NCBI GenBank assembly: GCA_045124055.1
Contig: JBGVKZ010000051.1
Span: 1 to 64,000, forward strand
DNA: 64,000 nt
Direction of reading: 5' to 3'
Origin: CALZKI01 sp045124055
Lineage (GTDB): Bacteria; Bacillota; Clostridia; Lachnospirales; Lachnospiraceae
Part shown: positions 42,458-51,847 of the stretch, one piece after another
How positions within the stretch are numbered: position 1 is the stretch's first letter
Layout: each line of letters begins with the position of its first letter
Translations under genes and position numbers: made by a program
The notes under the pieces: generated by a model
Database searches by the model: none
Seen by the model: only the letters and a program-made list of their open reading frames with translations
What the model was told of the DNA's origin: nothing

Positions 42458-43915
42458 ATGGCTAAAGTTAGAACCAGATTTGCACCAAGTCCGACAGGAA
42501 GAATGCACGTTGGTAATTTAAGAACAGCTTTATATGCGTATTTAATCACAAAACACGAAGGCGGAGACTTTATTCTTCGTATTGAAGATACTGACCAGGA
42601 AAGATTAGTAGAAGGTGCTGTGGATATTATTTACAGAACCTTGGAAAAAACAGGTCTTATTCACGATGAAGGTCCAGACAAAGACAAAGGATACGGACCA
42701 TATGTGCAAAGTGACAGACAGAAATCCGGCATTTATTTAGAATATGCGAAAAAACTCATTGAAAAAGGGGAAGCCTATTATTGTTTTTGTGACAAGGAAA
42801 GACTGGCTACTTTGAATCAGGTAGTAGATGGCAAGGAAATCAATGTATATGATAAACATTGCCTTCATTTATCAAAGGAAGAAGTAGAAGCAAAGCTTGC
42901 TGCCGGGGTTCCATATGTTATCAGACAGAATAATCCAACGGAAGGAACAACTACTTTTCAAGATGAAATTTATGGTGACATTACCGTAGATAACTCAGAA
43001 CTTGACGATATGATTTTAATTAAATCAGACGGATTCCCAACTTACAATTTTGCAAACGTTGTTGACGACCATTTGATGGGAATTACACACGTTGTTCGTG
43101 GAAATGAATATTTATCTTCTTCACCAAAATACAACCGTTTGTATGAAGCTTTTGGTTGGGAAGTGCCAGTGTATGTTCATTGCCCATTAATTACGGATGA
43201 AGAACATCATAAATTATCCAAAAGATGTGGTCATTCTTCTTATGAAGATTTGATTGAGCAGGGATTTATTTCCGAAGCTATTTTGAACTTTGTAGCCTTA
43301 CTTGGCTGGAGTCCATCTGGTACAGAGGAAATTTTCTCTTTAGAAGAACTTATCAAAGCCTTTGACTATCATCATATGTCAAAATCACCGGCAGTTTTTG
43401 ACTACACAAAATTAAAATGGATGAATGGCGAATATATGAAAGCTATGGATTTTGATAAATTCTATGCTATGGCGGAGCCATATCTTAAAAAAGCCATTAC
43501 AAAAGATGTAGACTTAAAGAAAATTGCGGAAATGGTAAAAACAAGAATTGAAGTATTCCCAGATATTTGTGAATTAGTTGATTTCTTCGAAGAATTACCA
43601 GAATACAGCATTGATATGTATACACATAAAAAGATGAAAACAGATGCCGCTTCTTCCTTAGAAGTATTGAAAGAAGTATTACCATTATTTGAGGCACAAG
43701 AGGATTATTCCAATGATGCACTTTATAGCCTTCTTATGAGCTATGTAGAGAAAAAAGGCTGTAAAAACGGCTTTGCACTTTGGCCAGTTAGAACTGCCGT
43801 ATCTGGAAAACAGATGACACCGGCAGGTGCCACAGAAATTATGGAAATTCTCGGAAAAGAAGAAACCATTGCGAGAATCAAAAAGGGTATCGAAAAGTTA
43901 GAAAATGAAATCTAA
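42458..43915 (+). CDS. gltX: Glutamyl-tRNA synthetase
   Basis: 485 residues from ATG 42458, with GGAGG 8-12 bases upstream; the longer frame from 42320 runs inside the hydrogenase gene. Class I motifs: HIGH-like MHVGNL in PSPTGRMHVGNLRTALYAY and KMSKS-like KLSKRCG. Charges tRNA-Glu. Twenty bases downstream of the hydrogenase gene. The stop overlaps the helicase gene by 11 bases. Confidence 0.97.
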   Translation: MAKVRTRFAPSPTGRMHVGNLRTALYAYLITKHEGGDFILRIEDTDQERLVEGAVDIIYRTLEKTGLIHDEGPDKDKGYGPYVQSDRQKSGIYLEYAKKLIEKGEAYYCFCDKERLATLNQVVDGKEINVYDKHCLHLSKEEVEAKLAAGVPYVIRQNNPTEGTTTFQDEIYGDITVDNSELDDMILIKSDGFPTYNFANVVDDHLMGITHVVRGNEYLSSSPKYNRLYEAFGWEVPVYVHCPLITDEEHHKLSKRCGHSSYEDLIEQGFISEAILNFVALLGWSPSGTEEIFSLEELIKAFDYHHMSKSPAVFDYTKLKWMNGEYMKAMDFDKFYAMAEPYLKKAITKDVDLKKIAEMVKTRIEVFPDICELVDFFEELPEYSIDMYTHKKMKTDAASSLEVLKEVLPLFEAQEDYSNDALYSLLMSYVEKKGCKNGFALWPVRTAVSGKQMTPAGATEIMEILGKEETIARIKKGIEKLENEI

Positions 43916-45740
43916 TTTGAATGAGAAACAAAAGAAAGCAGTGAATTTAGGTCTTGGTCCTGCCTTAATTTTGGCAGGACCGGGGTCTGGAAAGACCACT
44001 GTGATTTTAGAAAGAATTAAGCATCTGATTTTTGAATGTAACATATCACCCGGGCAAATCTTAGTGATTACCTATACGAGGGCGGCTGCTAAGGAAATGA
44101 AAGATAGAGCCGCAAATCTCTTAAATAACTTATCGGAAACACCCGTTTTTGCAACTTTTCATTCTTATTTTTATTCGGTATTAAAGCGTTCCTATGAGTA
44201 TCGTTCTTTTTCTATATCCACAGAAAAACAAAAATTAAAAAATTTAGAAAGACTTTTAAAAAGTCATTACCCGACCTTTCCAACCTCTAAAAACTTTATG
44301 CGGGATGTTTTATCCTGTATTTCTAAATATAAAAATGATATTGCCATACAAAAAGAGCTGGAGAGACTTGGTTTTCAAGAGACAGTATTTTTCAATTTAT
44401 GTAAAAACTATGATTATTTTAACCGAGAACAAAAGCTTATGGATTATGACGACATTCTATTGTTTTCTCATAAGCTATTTTTGGAAAATCCTGAGATTTT
44501 AACAATCTTACAGAAGGAAATTGGCTATATTTTGATAGATGAATTCCAAGATGTAAATAAAATACAATATGATTTAGTGTGTCTTTTGGCAGGAAAAAGG
44601 GCCAATCTTTTTGTGGTAGGAGATGATGACCAATCTATTTATAAATTTCGTGGTGCAGGGGAAGAAAATTTACAACGTTTTGAACAGGATTTTCCTTCTG
44701 GAAATATGGTAACGTTAGACATCAATTATCGTTGTCCAAAGGAAATTGTTGTATTGTCAAAACGTTTAATTGAGCACAATGAGAGTCGTTTTTTCAAGGA
44801 GCTTTGCTCTGCAAAAAAAGAAGACGGAAATATTATTTGTAAATGTTTTGAGAAAAAAGAAATGGAACGGGCTTATATTGTAGAAACAATTAAAGAGCGT
44901 TTAAAAGGAACAGAAAAAATGGCATTACTTTGTAGAACCAATAGTCAGCTTTCTTATTTTTCAGAACTACTTAAGAAGGAGAAAATTCCTTTTTATAAAA
45001 GAGAAAAGACGATACAATTTTATGAAATCCCATGGGTGAAAACGGTGATAGGATATTTGTTGTTTGCAAGTGGCATAGACAGAAGTCGAAAGATATTGTT
45101 TACGTTTTTAAATGAGCCTTTACGCTACATAAAAAGAGAATGGTTTATTGGGTGGGATTTAGGAAAAAAAGAATTAAAGGATATTATTGTACCAAGTGCC
45201 TATGACAAAGGAACACTGAAAGAACTGGAAAAAAGTCTTAAGATAATAGGGAAATTACCACCGCAAATGGCAGTTTCTTATATTTTGAAAGTGATAGGAT
45301 ATGAAACTTATTTGGTAGAAAAATGTAAAACCAAAGAAGAACTGGATTGGTATTATTGTTGTATGGAGGAGCTTGTGGAAAGGGCAAAAATGTATTCTAG
45401 TTTGAGGGAGTGGCTAGAGTATATAAAGTGGGAAGAACAAAAAGAGGATTCTGAGCAAAAAGAGACATTGGAAAAAGGCGAAAAAGTGTGCCTGTATACC
45501 TTTCATGCGTCTAAAGGATTAGAGTTTGATACAGTTTTTATTCCACACCTTAATGAAGGAAGTGTTCCCTATGGAAAAAAGCTGACAAAAGAAGAAATGG
45601 AGGAGGAACGAAGAATGTTTTATGTGGCACTTACCAGAAGTATATCAAGTTTGTATATCACGTATGTAGAAAATGGTACAAAAAAAGATACGGTAAGTCC
45701 ATTTTTACAAGAATGTGGGCTTACCGCATCAAAACATTGA
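43905..45740 (+). CDS. UvrD/PcrA-like superfamily 1 helicase
   Basis: 611 residues. Motif I LAGPGSGKTT, Ia ITYTRAAAKEM, II LIDEFQDVNK, III VVGDDDQSIYKFRGA, IV NYRCP, V YTFHASKGLEFDTVFI, VI RRMFYVALTRS. Shorter than PcrA (about 720 aa) because the C-terminal tail is missing, as in many clostridial UvrD-like proteins. ATP-driven 3'-5' unwinding in repair or replication. Coupled to gltX. Confidence 0.94.
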   Translation: MKSNLNEKQKKAVNLGLGPALILAGPGSGKTTVILERIKHLIFECNISPGQILVITYTRAAAKEMKDRAANLLNNLSETPVFATFHSYFYSVLKRSYEYRSFSISTEKQKLKNLERLLKSHYPTFPTSKNFMRDVLSCISKYKNDIAIQKELERLGFQETVFFNLCKNYDYFNREQKLMDYDDILLFSHKLFLENPEILTILQKEIGYILIDEFQDVNKIQYDLVCLLAGKRANLFVVGDDDQSIYKFRGAGEENLQRFEQDFPSGNMVTLDINYRCPKEIVVLSKRLIEHNESRFFKELCSAKKEDGNIICKCFEKKEMERAYIVETIKERLKGTEKMALLCRTNSQLSYFSELLKKEKIPFYKREKTIQFYEIPWVKTVIGYLLFASGIDRSRKILFTFLNEPLRYIKREWFIGWDLGKKELKDIIVPSAYDKGTLKELEKSLKIIGKLPPQMAVSYILKVIGYETYLVEKCKTKEELDWYYCCMEELVERAKMYSSLREWLEYIKWEEQKEDSEQKETLEKGEKVCLYTFHASKGLEFDTVFIPHLNEGSVPYGKKLTKEEMEEERRMFYVALTRSISSLYITYVENGTKKDTVSPFLQECGLTASKH

Positions 45741-45762
45741 TTATATTGCGAAACAGGATTTA

Positions 45763-46086
45763 TTATTCTTCTTCGTCTACATCAACTAATTCATCAAATT
45801 CTACTCCATCTAAATATTCATCGAAAGCATCGGCAACCATTTCATATTCCTCTTCACTCTCAATGTAGATAAGTTCTGGTTCTTCATTCGGGTCATCAGG
45901 ATTTTCACTGTATCCATAAAACCAGAAGATTCCATCAGTATTTTCGCCATTTTCATCCAGAGGCATTAAAACAATGTAATCTTTTTCATTCACTTCTAAA
46001 ATTGTATAAATGGCACAGGTAACACTACCTTCATCTAGTTCTAATGTTACGGTCATTTCATCATCTTGGTTTGACTGTTTTCCCAT
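45763..46086 (-). CDS. DUF1292-domain acidic protein
   Basis: 107 residues, very acidic. The pattern VTLELDEGSVTCAIYTILEVNEKDYIVLMPLDE..GIFWFYGYSE belongs to DUF1292 (YrzB-like) proteins of Firmicutes. It ends in an Asp/Glu run. Function unknown. Convergent with the helicase gene; a GGAATT ribosome site lies upstream on its strand. Confidence 0.85.
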   Translation of the reverse strand: MGKQSNQDDEMTVTLELDEGSVTCAIYTILEVNEKDYIVLMPLDENGENTDGIFWFYGYSENPDDPNEEPELIYIESEEEYEMVADAFDEYLDGVEFDELVDVDEEE

Positions 46087-46213
46087 AGGTAATTCCTTTC
46101 TTTGTCTGAAATATAGACTAAAAAATTTATCGTAAAATTATTTTAGCTTATGATGAAAAAAATAGCAAGTAATGTTACAATAAGAAGGATGACAAGATAA
46201 AGAGGATAGATAG

Positions 46214-46744
46214 ATGAAGGCGTGGAAACATTTTAAAACAATAACATATCATAGATTTTTGGTTCGGAAAGGCTGCTTTCAGGTGGGACTTTATTGGCAA
46301 GGATTAACGCATGATTTATCGAAGTACTCGCCCACAGAATTCTTAGTAGGTGCAAAATATTATCAGGGTGATAGAAGTCCCAATAATGCCGAGAGAGAAG
46401 CCATTGGATATTCGAGTTCTTGGCTGCATCATAAGGGAAGAAACAGACATCATTATGAATATTGGATTGATTATAGCATAAAAGTGCCAGGGGGAATGGC
46501 ACCTGTGCCGATGCCTAGAAAATATATCGCAGAAATGATAATGGATAGAATCGCGGCCTGTAAAGTGTATAATGGAAAGGAATATACGGATTCTGCTGCC
46601 TTAGAATATTATAAGCTTGGCAGAGACCCAGCACCACTTCATGAAGAAACGAGAAAATGGCTGGAATTTTTCCTTACTATGTTGAGTGAAAAAGGTGAAA
46701 AAGAAACTTTTGCCTATATGAAAAAGGAATTTTTAAAAAAGTAG
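46214..46744 (+). CDS. DUF5662-family protein
   Basis: 176 residues, His-rich: TYHRFLVRKGCFQVGLYWQGLTHDLSKYSPTEF, SSWLHHKGRNRHHYEYW. The HD..H and HH..RHHYE clusters resemble an HD-like metal site, but no known activity is attached to the family (sometimes mislabelled catalase). Monocistronic. Confidence 0.82.
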   Translation: MKAWKHFKTITYHRFLVRKGCFQVGLYWQGLTHDLSKYSPTEFLVGAKYYQGDRSPNNAEREAIGYSSSWLHHKGRNRHHYEYWIDYSIKVPGGMAPVPMPRKYIAEMIMDRIAACKVYNGKEYTDSAALEYYKLGRDPAPLHEETRKWLEFFLTMLSEKGEKETFAYMKKEFLKK

Positions 46745-46810
46745 ATTTCTTATTGGAACACATTGAAAGAGAACAACATAATATATAGCAAAAAGTGAGA
46801 GGCACTTTTT

Positions 46811-47095
46811 ATGAATTGTTGTTTAATTATACTTTTATTATTATTAGGAAGATGTAACAATACTTGCGATAATGATTGCGATATGAACAGTAGAAATTCT
46901 AATAGAAGTTCTCGTAGAAATACTCGTGATAATGATTGCGACAATAATTGCACAAGAACACAGACGGTGATTACTAGAACGGAATGTGATAATAATTCCC
47001 GTGCTACAAATATGTCGTCAGATTCTTTTAGCTCAAATCGTTACACGATGTTTAATATGAATAATGACGACGATTGCGATTGTAACAGAACTTGA
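46811..47095 (+). CDS. Asn/Asp/Cys/Arg-rich low-complexity protein
   Basis: 94 residues. The N-terminus is a short leucine-rich stretch (MNCCLIILLLLLGRC) that may be a signal or membrane anchor. The rest is repeats of NDCD/NNC with Ser, Asn and Arg (CDNDCDMNSRNSNRSSRRNTRDNDCDNNC... DDDCDCNRT). This composition is reminiscent of small spore-coat or metal-binding proteins. A GAGAGG ribosome site is 8-13 bases upstream. No homologue recognised. Confidence 0.6.
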   Translation: MNCCLIILLLLLGRCNNTCDNDCDMNSRNSNRSSRRNTRDNDCDNNCTRTQTVITRTECDNNSRATNMSSDSFSSNRYTMFNMNNDDDCDCNRT

Positions 47096-47120
47096 CGGAA
47101 ATGTTGTCAGATAGTATACT
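47092..47120 (+). promoter_or_regulatory. trpS promoter
   Basis: TTGACG (47092-47097), 17-bp spacer, TATACT (47115-47120). The -35 overlaps the preceding stop codon. The 30-base leader is too short for a T-box. Confidence 0.75.
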
Positions 47121-47150
47121 TTTAAAGACAAAATTTGGAGGAACAAAATT

Positions 47151-48155
47151 ATGATAGATGGTAAAAAAGTGTTATTTAGTGGAATGCAGGCAACCGGTAA
47201 TTTGACTTTAGGTAATTACCTTGGTGCGTTGAAAAACTGGCTCACTTTAAGTGATGAATATGAATGTTTTTATTCGGTTGTAGATTTACATTCTATTACT
47301 GTTCGTCAGGATCCGGCAGAGCTTAGAAAAAGAGCAAGAAACTTACTCACTCTATATATTGCGGCAGGACTTGACCCACAGAAAAACTGCATTTATTATC
47401 AGTCACACGTATCAGGACATTCAGAATTATCTTGGATTTTGAATTGTTTTACTTATATGGGTGAATTAAACAGAATGACACAGTTTAAAGATAAAGCGGC
47501 AAAGCATGCGGACAATATCAATGCAGGTTTATTTACGTACCCTGTTTTGATGGCTGCAGATATTTTGTTATATCAGGCAGACGTTGTACCTGTTGGTAAA
47601 GACCAGTTACAACATCTTGAAATTACTCGTGACATTGCTCAGAGATTTAACTCGATTTATGGCGATGTATTTACAATTCCAGAGCCATATCTAGGCAAAG
47701 CAGGAGCAAAGATTATGAGTCTTCAAGACCCAAGCAAGAAGATGTCAAAATCAGATGAAAATCCAAATGCCAGCATTTATCTTATGGACGACAGAGATAC
47801 TATCATTCGTAAGTTTAAACGTGCGGTTACAGATTCAGAAGCCTGTGTTCGATACAATGAAAACCAGCCGGGCATTATGAACTTAATTGATATTTATAGT
47901 GCTTGTACAGGTAAAACTTCGGCAGAAATTGAAAAAGAGTTTGATGGCAAGGGCTATGGTGACTTCAAACTTGCCGTGGGTGAATCAGTGGCAGATATTT
48001 TGACTCCAATTCAAACTCGTTTTGACGAACTTTCTAAGGATAAAGCATACATTGATGGCATTATCAAGGAAAACGCCGACAAGGCAAATTATTATGCTAC
48101 AAAAACGCTCAGAAAAGTGCAGAAAAAAGTAGGATTCCCAGAGAAAATCCGATAA
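47151..48155 (+). CDS. trpS: Tryptophanyl-tRNA synthetase
   Basis: 334 residues. Class I motifs: GMQATGNLTLGNYLGALKNW (HIGH equivalent TLGN) and KMSKSDENP. VVPVGKDQLQHLE is characteristic of TrpRS. Normal length. GGAGG 9-13 bases upstream. Followed by a strong terminator. Confidence 0.97.
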   Translation: MIDGKKVLFSGMQATGNLTLGNYLGALKNWLTLSDEYECFYSVVDLHSITVRQDPAELRKRARNLLTLYIAAGLDPQKNCIYYQSHVSGHSELSWILNCFTYMGELNRMTQFKDKAAKHADNINAGLFTYPVLMAADILLYQADVVPVGKDQLQHLEITRDIAQRFNSIYGDVFTIPEPYLGKAGAKIMSLQDPSKKMSKSDENPNASIYLMDDRDTIIRKFKRAVTDSEACVRYNENQPGIMNLIDIYSACTGKTSAEIEKEFDGKGYGDFKLAVGESVADILTPIQTRFDELSKDKAYIDGIIKENADKANYYATKTLRKVQKKVGFPEKIR

Positions 48156-48178
48156 AATATAACATATGAAAATGAGGA

Positions 48179-48219
48179 AACCGTCAGTATCTAACTAAGA
48201 AAGGGTGCTGACGGTTTTT
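48179..48219 (+). terminator. Rho-independent terminator
   Basis: AACCGTCAG (48179-48187) and CTGACGGTT (48208-48216), then TTTG. Confidence 0.85.
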
Positions 48220-48342
48220 GTATTTGTAATAACTAAAATTGACAATTATTTGACTGTTTTTGCAATGAAGTCTTTTTTGAGTGGGAAAAAAAGAATATAA
48301 TGACCATAGATTTTTTATTATGAATGTAATAGGAGAATTGCT

Positions 48343-49668
48343 ATGGTCTATTCTGTTATGTGTTACATATTATGGCTATTGGATTTGCTAGGTTGTAGTG
48401 TAATTACCTGCTTTGCCTTTGAAACAAAAAATGTTAAAGCAAAGAGATGGGTACATATTCTTGGTTTATTTCTTGTACAACTTCCGTTTGTAACAATTAA
48501 GTTTATATTTAACGGGCAACCTATTGTGCGAACAGCAGGCGTTCTTTTGGTTATTGTTACAGCTCTTATATACACCATAATTTTGTTTAATGGATATATC
48601 TGGCAAAAAATACTGTTTGTAGTTTTCCGGGTAATTTGTTGCTGCGTGGCAGAATGGGTTATTCAATATCTGTTTCAGGACATTTTACTGCAAATGGAGG
48701 AAATTAACTTTAAACAACCGGTCGTGGCTATTTATGTAGCCTGTACAGAAATATTGTTTATCATTCTATTTTTATTATTTATGCTGATGTGGAAACAGTT
48801 TATTTTGAAAAAAGGATATGATTTAAAAGTATTTTTTATATTTATTATTTTTCCAATCAGTCAAATTATTATGATGTCCAACATTAATCTTAGAGTTTTG
48901 ACGGAAATGACTCCCGCAAGTACAGCGGCAGTTATCAGTCTTGTACTGGGTATTGTGGCAGACATATTGCTGCTGATTTTATTGCTTAGACAGCAGAGTA
49001 TGCATGAAATGGAATTAAAGCTGAATGAAGTAGAAAAAGCATGGGAAGTAGAACAGAATCATTATCGTGATATTGAAGCAAGACGTGAGGAACTTGCCAA
49101 AATCAGACATGATATAACGGAACTTTTTATTATTATGCAAGAATTATTACATAGAGAAAATTATGATAAAGTAGTAGAAATGCTGTATACCCTGCGGGAA
49201 TATGTTGCGTCTACAAAAGAATATGCATTTTGTGCGGACCCGGTAGTAAATGCAATTATGGCAGAAAATGAAAGAGAATGCAGAAAAAGGGGTGTGCAAA
49301 TAAAATACAATTTGGAAATTATGAAACCGTTACAAATTAATCCGGTGGTGATATGTAGTATTTTTACAAATTTGATGCGAAATGCTTTGGCAGCGGCAGA
49401 GGCGGTGGAGGATAAAACACAAGCCTATGTAGAAATAAAAGCGGCAGTCAAAGGTGATTATTTGTGTGTAAAGGTAGAAAACACATTTTCTAACACAAGT
49501 AAGAGTAGAAAAAATAAAACTAGAAAAGGCTATGGGCTTGAGATTTTGCGTACTCTTGCGGATAAATATCATGGACAAATGGATATAGAAGTTAAAGATG
49601 GAAAATATAGCACATATATATCGGTTGAGAATGTAGAATTAAACGAAACTGGAATATATAAATTTTGA
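48343..49668 (+). CDS. AgrC-like sensor histidine kinase, copy 1
   Basis: 441 residues. Six or so membrane helices (residues 1-215), a coiled linker (MELKLNEVEKAWEVEQNHYRDIEARREELAKIRHDI) with the phospho-acceptor His at 256, and a GHKL ATPase domain with N box NLMRNALAAAEA and G box KGYGLEILRTLADKYHG. Typical of peptide-sensing AgrC/ComD kinases. It is a close paralogue of the kinase at 50436, and the two flank a LytTR regulator. No agrB or agrD was found. Confidence 0.92.
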   Translation: MVYSVMCYILWLLDLLGCSVITCFAFETKNVKAKRWVHILGLFLVQLPFVTIKFIFNGQPIVRTAGVLLVIVTALIYTIILFNGYIWQKILFVVFRVICCCVAEWVIQYLFQDILLQMEEINFKQPVVAIYVACTEILFIILFLLFMLMWKQFILKKGYDLKVFFIFIIFPISQIIMMSNINLRVLTEMTPASTAAVISLVLGIVADILLLILLLRQQSMHEMELKLNEVEKAWEVEQNHYRDIEARREELAKIRHDITELFIIMQELLHRENYDKVVEMLYTLREYVASTKEYAFCADPVVNAIMAENERECRKRGVQIKYNLEIMKPLQINPVVICSIFTNLMRNALAAAEAVEDKTQAYVEIKAAVKGDYLCVKVENTFSNTSKSRKNKTRKGYGLEILRTLADKYHGQMDIEVKDGKYSTYISVENVELNETGIYKF

Positions 49669-49693
49669 CAGAATAGTATAGGCGGGGAAATAA

Positions 49694-50404
49694 ATGCGAG
49701 TAGCAATATGTGATGACGAGAAAATTTTTTTAGACCAGATGGAATACTTACTTAGGCGGATTTCTAATATTAGAAGTATAGATAAATACGATAACATTGA
49801 AAAATTGGATAAATGTTTAGAAACGAATGCTTATGACCTTATTTTTATGGATATAGAATGGAAGGGGCATACGGAAAACGGAACAAAGTATGCAGCGGCC
49901 ATCAATGAGAAGTATCCGCATATCCAAATTGTATTTATTACGGCGTACAATGACCGATTTTCTCAAAGTATCTTTTTTGAAAAAGTGAATTTGTGCGGTT
50001 ATTTGGTTAAACCTATTAAATATAGTAATCTGCAGTTTTTGGTGGAAAAAGCGTGCACACTAATGAAGAAACGTCAGGAAGAAAAAATTGTAGTGCAGTA
50101 TAAGGGTATAACGGAAACCATAGCATTTTCGGATATTATGTATTTGGAGAGTAAGGCACATCAGTTATTTATTTCTACAATAACAGACAGAATTTTAATA
50201 TATAAAAAGCTGGATGATTATGAGGGAGTGTTAGGCGATTCTTTTGTTCGGATTCATAAAAGTTTTTTAGTAAATATGAATTACATAAAACGAATTGAAA
50301 GGACTTCATTGACACTGAAAAATGGAACAGTTTTACCGATAAGCAAGACAAAGTATCCAGTCGCAAAGGATAATTTCTTTAAATATATGAGCGAGCAATT
50401 ATAG
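49694..50404 (+). CDS. LytTR-family response regulator (AgrA-like)
   Basis: 236 residues. The receiver has the acidic pair CDDEK, phospho-acceptor in LIFMDIEWKG, T in FITAYN and K in LVKPIK. A C-terminal LytTR DNA-binding domain (about 135-236: YKGITETIAFSDIMYLESKAHQLFI, DSFVRIHKSFLVNMNYIKRIER). Shared by the two flanking kinases, presumably as one phosphorelay target. Confidence 0.94.
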   Translation: MRVAICDDEKIFLDQMEYLLRRISNIRSIDKYDNIEKLDKCLETNAYDLIFMDIEWKGHTENGTKYAAAINEKYPHIQIVFITAYNDRFSQSIFFEKVNLCGYLVKPIKYSNLQFLVEKACTLMKKRQEEKIVVQYKGITETIAFSDIMYLESKAHQLFISTITDRILIYKKLDDYEGVLGDSFVRIHKSFLVNMNYIKRIERTSLTLKNGTVLPISKTKYPVAKDNFFKYMSEQL

Positions 50405-50435
50405 GGGATATCAAGACGTAAGGGGAGAAAAGCAT

Positions 50436-51752
50436 ATGATTTATTACATAATGTGCTACATCCTGTGGCTAATAGACAGAGTGCTTAGCAGTACAATTTA
50501 TTGCTTTGGCTTTGAACCGAAGAATGAAAAAAGAAGTCGATGGAAATACATATTGGGACTATTTTTAACCCAGTTACCATTTATAACGATTAAGTTTGTA
50601 TTTAACTGGCATGGCACAATTAGAAGCATAGGTTGGATTTGCACAGTAATAGCAAGTACGATGTATTTAATTATTTTATTTAAAGGATATGTCTGGCAGA
50701 AGATATTATTTGTTGTCTTTGAGGTAGTATGTTGTTGTATGGCAGAATGGCTCACACAATTATTGCTCCAGGATATTTTGTTGCAAATGGAAGGACTTAA
50801 TTTTGGACAACCGATAATGGTCATTTATATTGTATTTGTCGAAATTCTATTTGTGGTATTTTTCCTGTTTTTTATGCTGATGTGGAAGAAGTTTATTTTA
50901 AAAAAGGGATATGATTTGAAAATATTTTTTATTTTTATTATATTTCCAATCAGTCAAATCATTATGTTATCTAACATTAATTTTAGAATCCTATCGGAAA
51001 TGACCCCAGCCAGTGCTGCGGCGGTAATCAGCCTTGTACTTGGCATTATTGCAGATGTACTTTTGCTTGCTTTGCTACTTAGGCAACAAAGTATGCAGGA
51101 AATGGAAGTAAAGCTAAATGAAGTAGAAAAGGCTTGGGAAGTGGAACAGAATCATTATCGTGATATCGAGGCAAGACGCGAAGAACTGGCAAAAATTCGG
51201 CATGATTTGTCGGAGCAGTTTATTGTAATGCAGGAACTACTTAAACAGGATAATTATGATAAAGTGAAGGAGATGCTGGCAACCCTTAAGGAATATGTTG
51301 CCTCCACCAAAGAGTATGTTTACTGTGGCGACCCAGTTGTGAATGCGATTATGGCAGAAAATGAGAGAGAATGTCAAAAAAAGGGTGTACGTTTATCTTA
51401 TAAATTGGAGATTATGCAGCCACTTAAGATAAATCCGGTTGCCATATGCAGCATTTTTTCAAATCTGATGCGGAATGCATTGGCTGCTGCCGAAGAAATG
51501 GAAGATAAATCAAAATCCGGCATTGAAGTAAAGGCAACTATAACCGGAGACTATTTATGTGTAAAAGTAGAAAATACATTTTCTAATGAGGGAAAGAAAA
51601 ATAAGAAGAAAAAAGGCTATGGACTTGAAATTTTGAGTGCTTTGGCGGAGAAGTATCACGGACAAATGGATACCGTAGCTGAGAATGGAAAATACAGCAC
51701 TACTATATTGTTTGAAAATATGAAAATGAATGAGAAAAATTCCTCACTTTAG
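50436..51752 (+). CDS. AgrC-like sensor histidine kinase, copy 2
   Basis: 438 residues with the same layout as copy 1, including His 256 at the same position (LAKIRHDLSEQF) and near-identical linker KLNEVEKAWEVEQNHYRDIEARREELAKIRHD. The first 100 residues, which form the first membrane helices and probable ligand face, are more diverged. So the pair may read two related signals into one regulator. 31 bases after the regulator; the weak AAGGGGAG site is the ribosome site. Confidence 0.92.
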   Translation: MIYYIMCYILWLIDRVLSSTIYCFGFEPKNEKRSRWKYILGLFLTQLPFITIKFVFNWHGTIRSIGWICTVIASTMYLIILFKGYVWQKILFVVFEVVCCCMAEWLTQLLLQDILLQMEGLNFGQPIMVIYIVFVEILFVVFFLFFMLMWKKFILKKGYDLKIFFIFIIFPISQIIMLSNINFRILSEMTPASAAAVISLVLGIIADVLLLALLLRQQSMQEMEVKLNEVEKAWEVEQNHYRDIEARREELAKIRHDLSEQFIVMQELLKQDNYDKVKEMLATLKEYVASTKEYVYCGDPVVNAIMAENERECQKKGVRLSYKLEIMQPLKINPVAICSIFSNLMRNALAAAEEMEDKSKSGIEVKATITGDYLCVKVENTFSNEGKKNKKKKGYGLEILSALAEKYHGQMDTVAENGKYSTTILFENMKMNEKNSSL

Positions 51753-51768
51753 AGTGGGGAATTTTTTT
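51737..51768 (+). terminator. Rho-independent terminator overlapping the kinase stop
   Basis: AAATTCCTCAC (51737-51747) and GTGGGGAATTT (51754-51764) with the TAG stop (51750-51752) in the loop, then T run. Confidence 0.8.
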
Positions 51769-51847
51769 ATGGTATATAAAAAGCTGTTCTGTCAAATGAA
51801 ATCATACTTTTCGGATAAAATATATAAAAAAACCGGAGGTAAATACT

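Noticed and set aside
46770..46790. ACAACATAAT near 46773 as a third copy of the recombination site
   Set aside because: Only one 10-base arm matches and the opposing arm is missing. Expected by chance in AT-rich DNA.
47096..47150. T-box riboswitch before trpS
   Set aside because: The promoter at 47092-47120 leaves about 30 leader bases, too short for any T-box.
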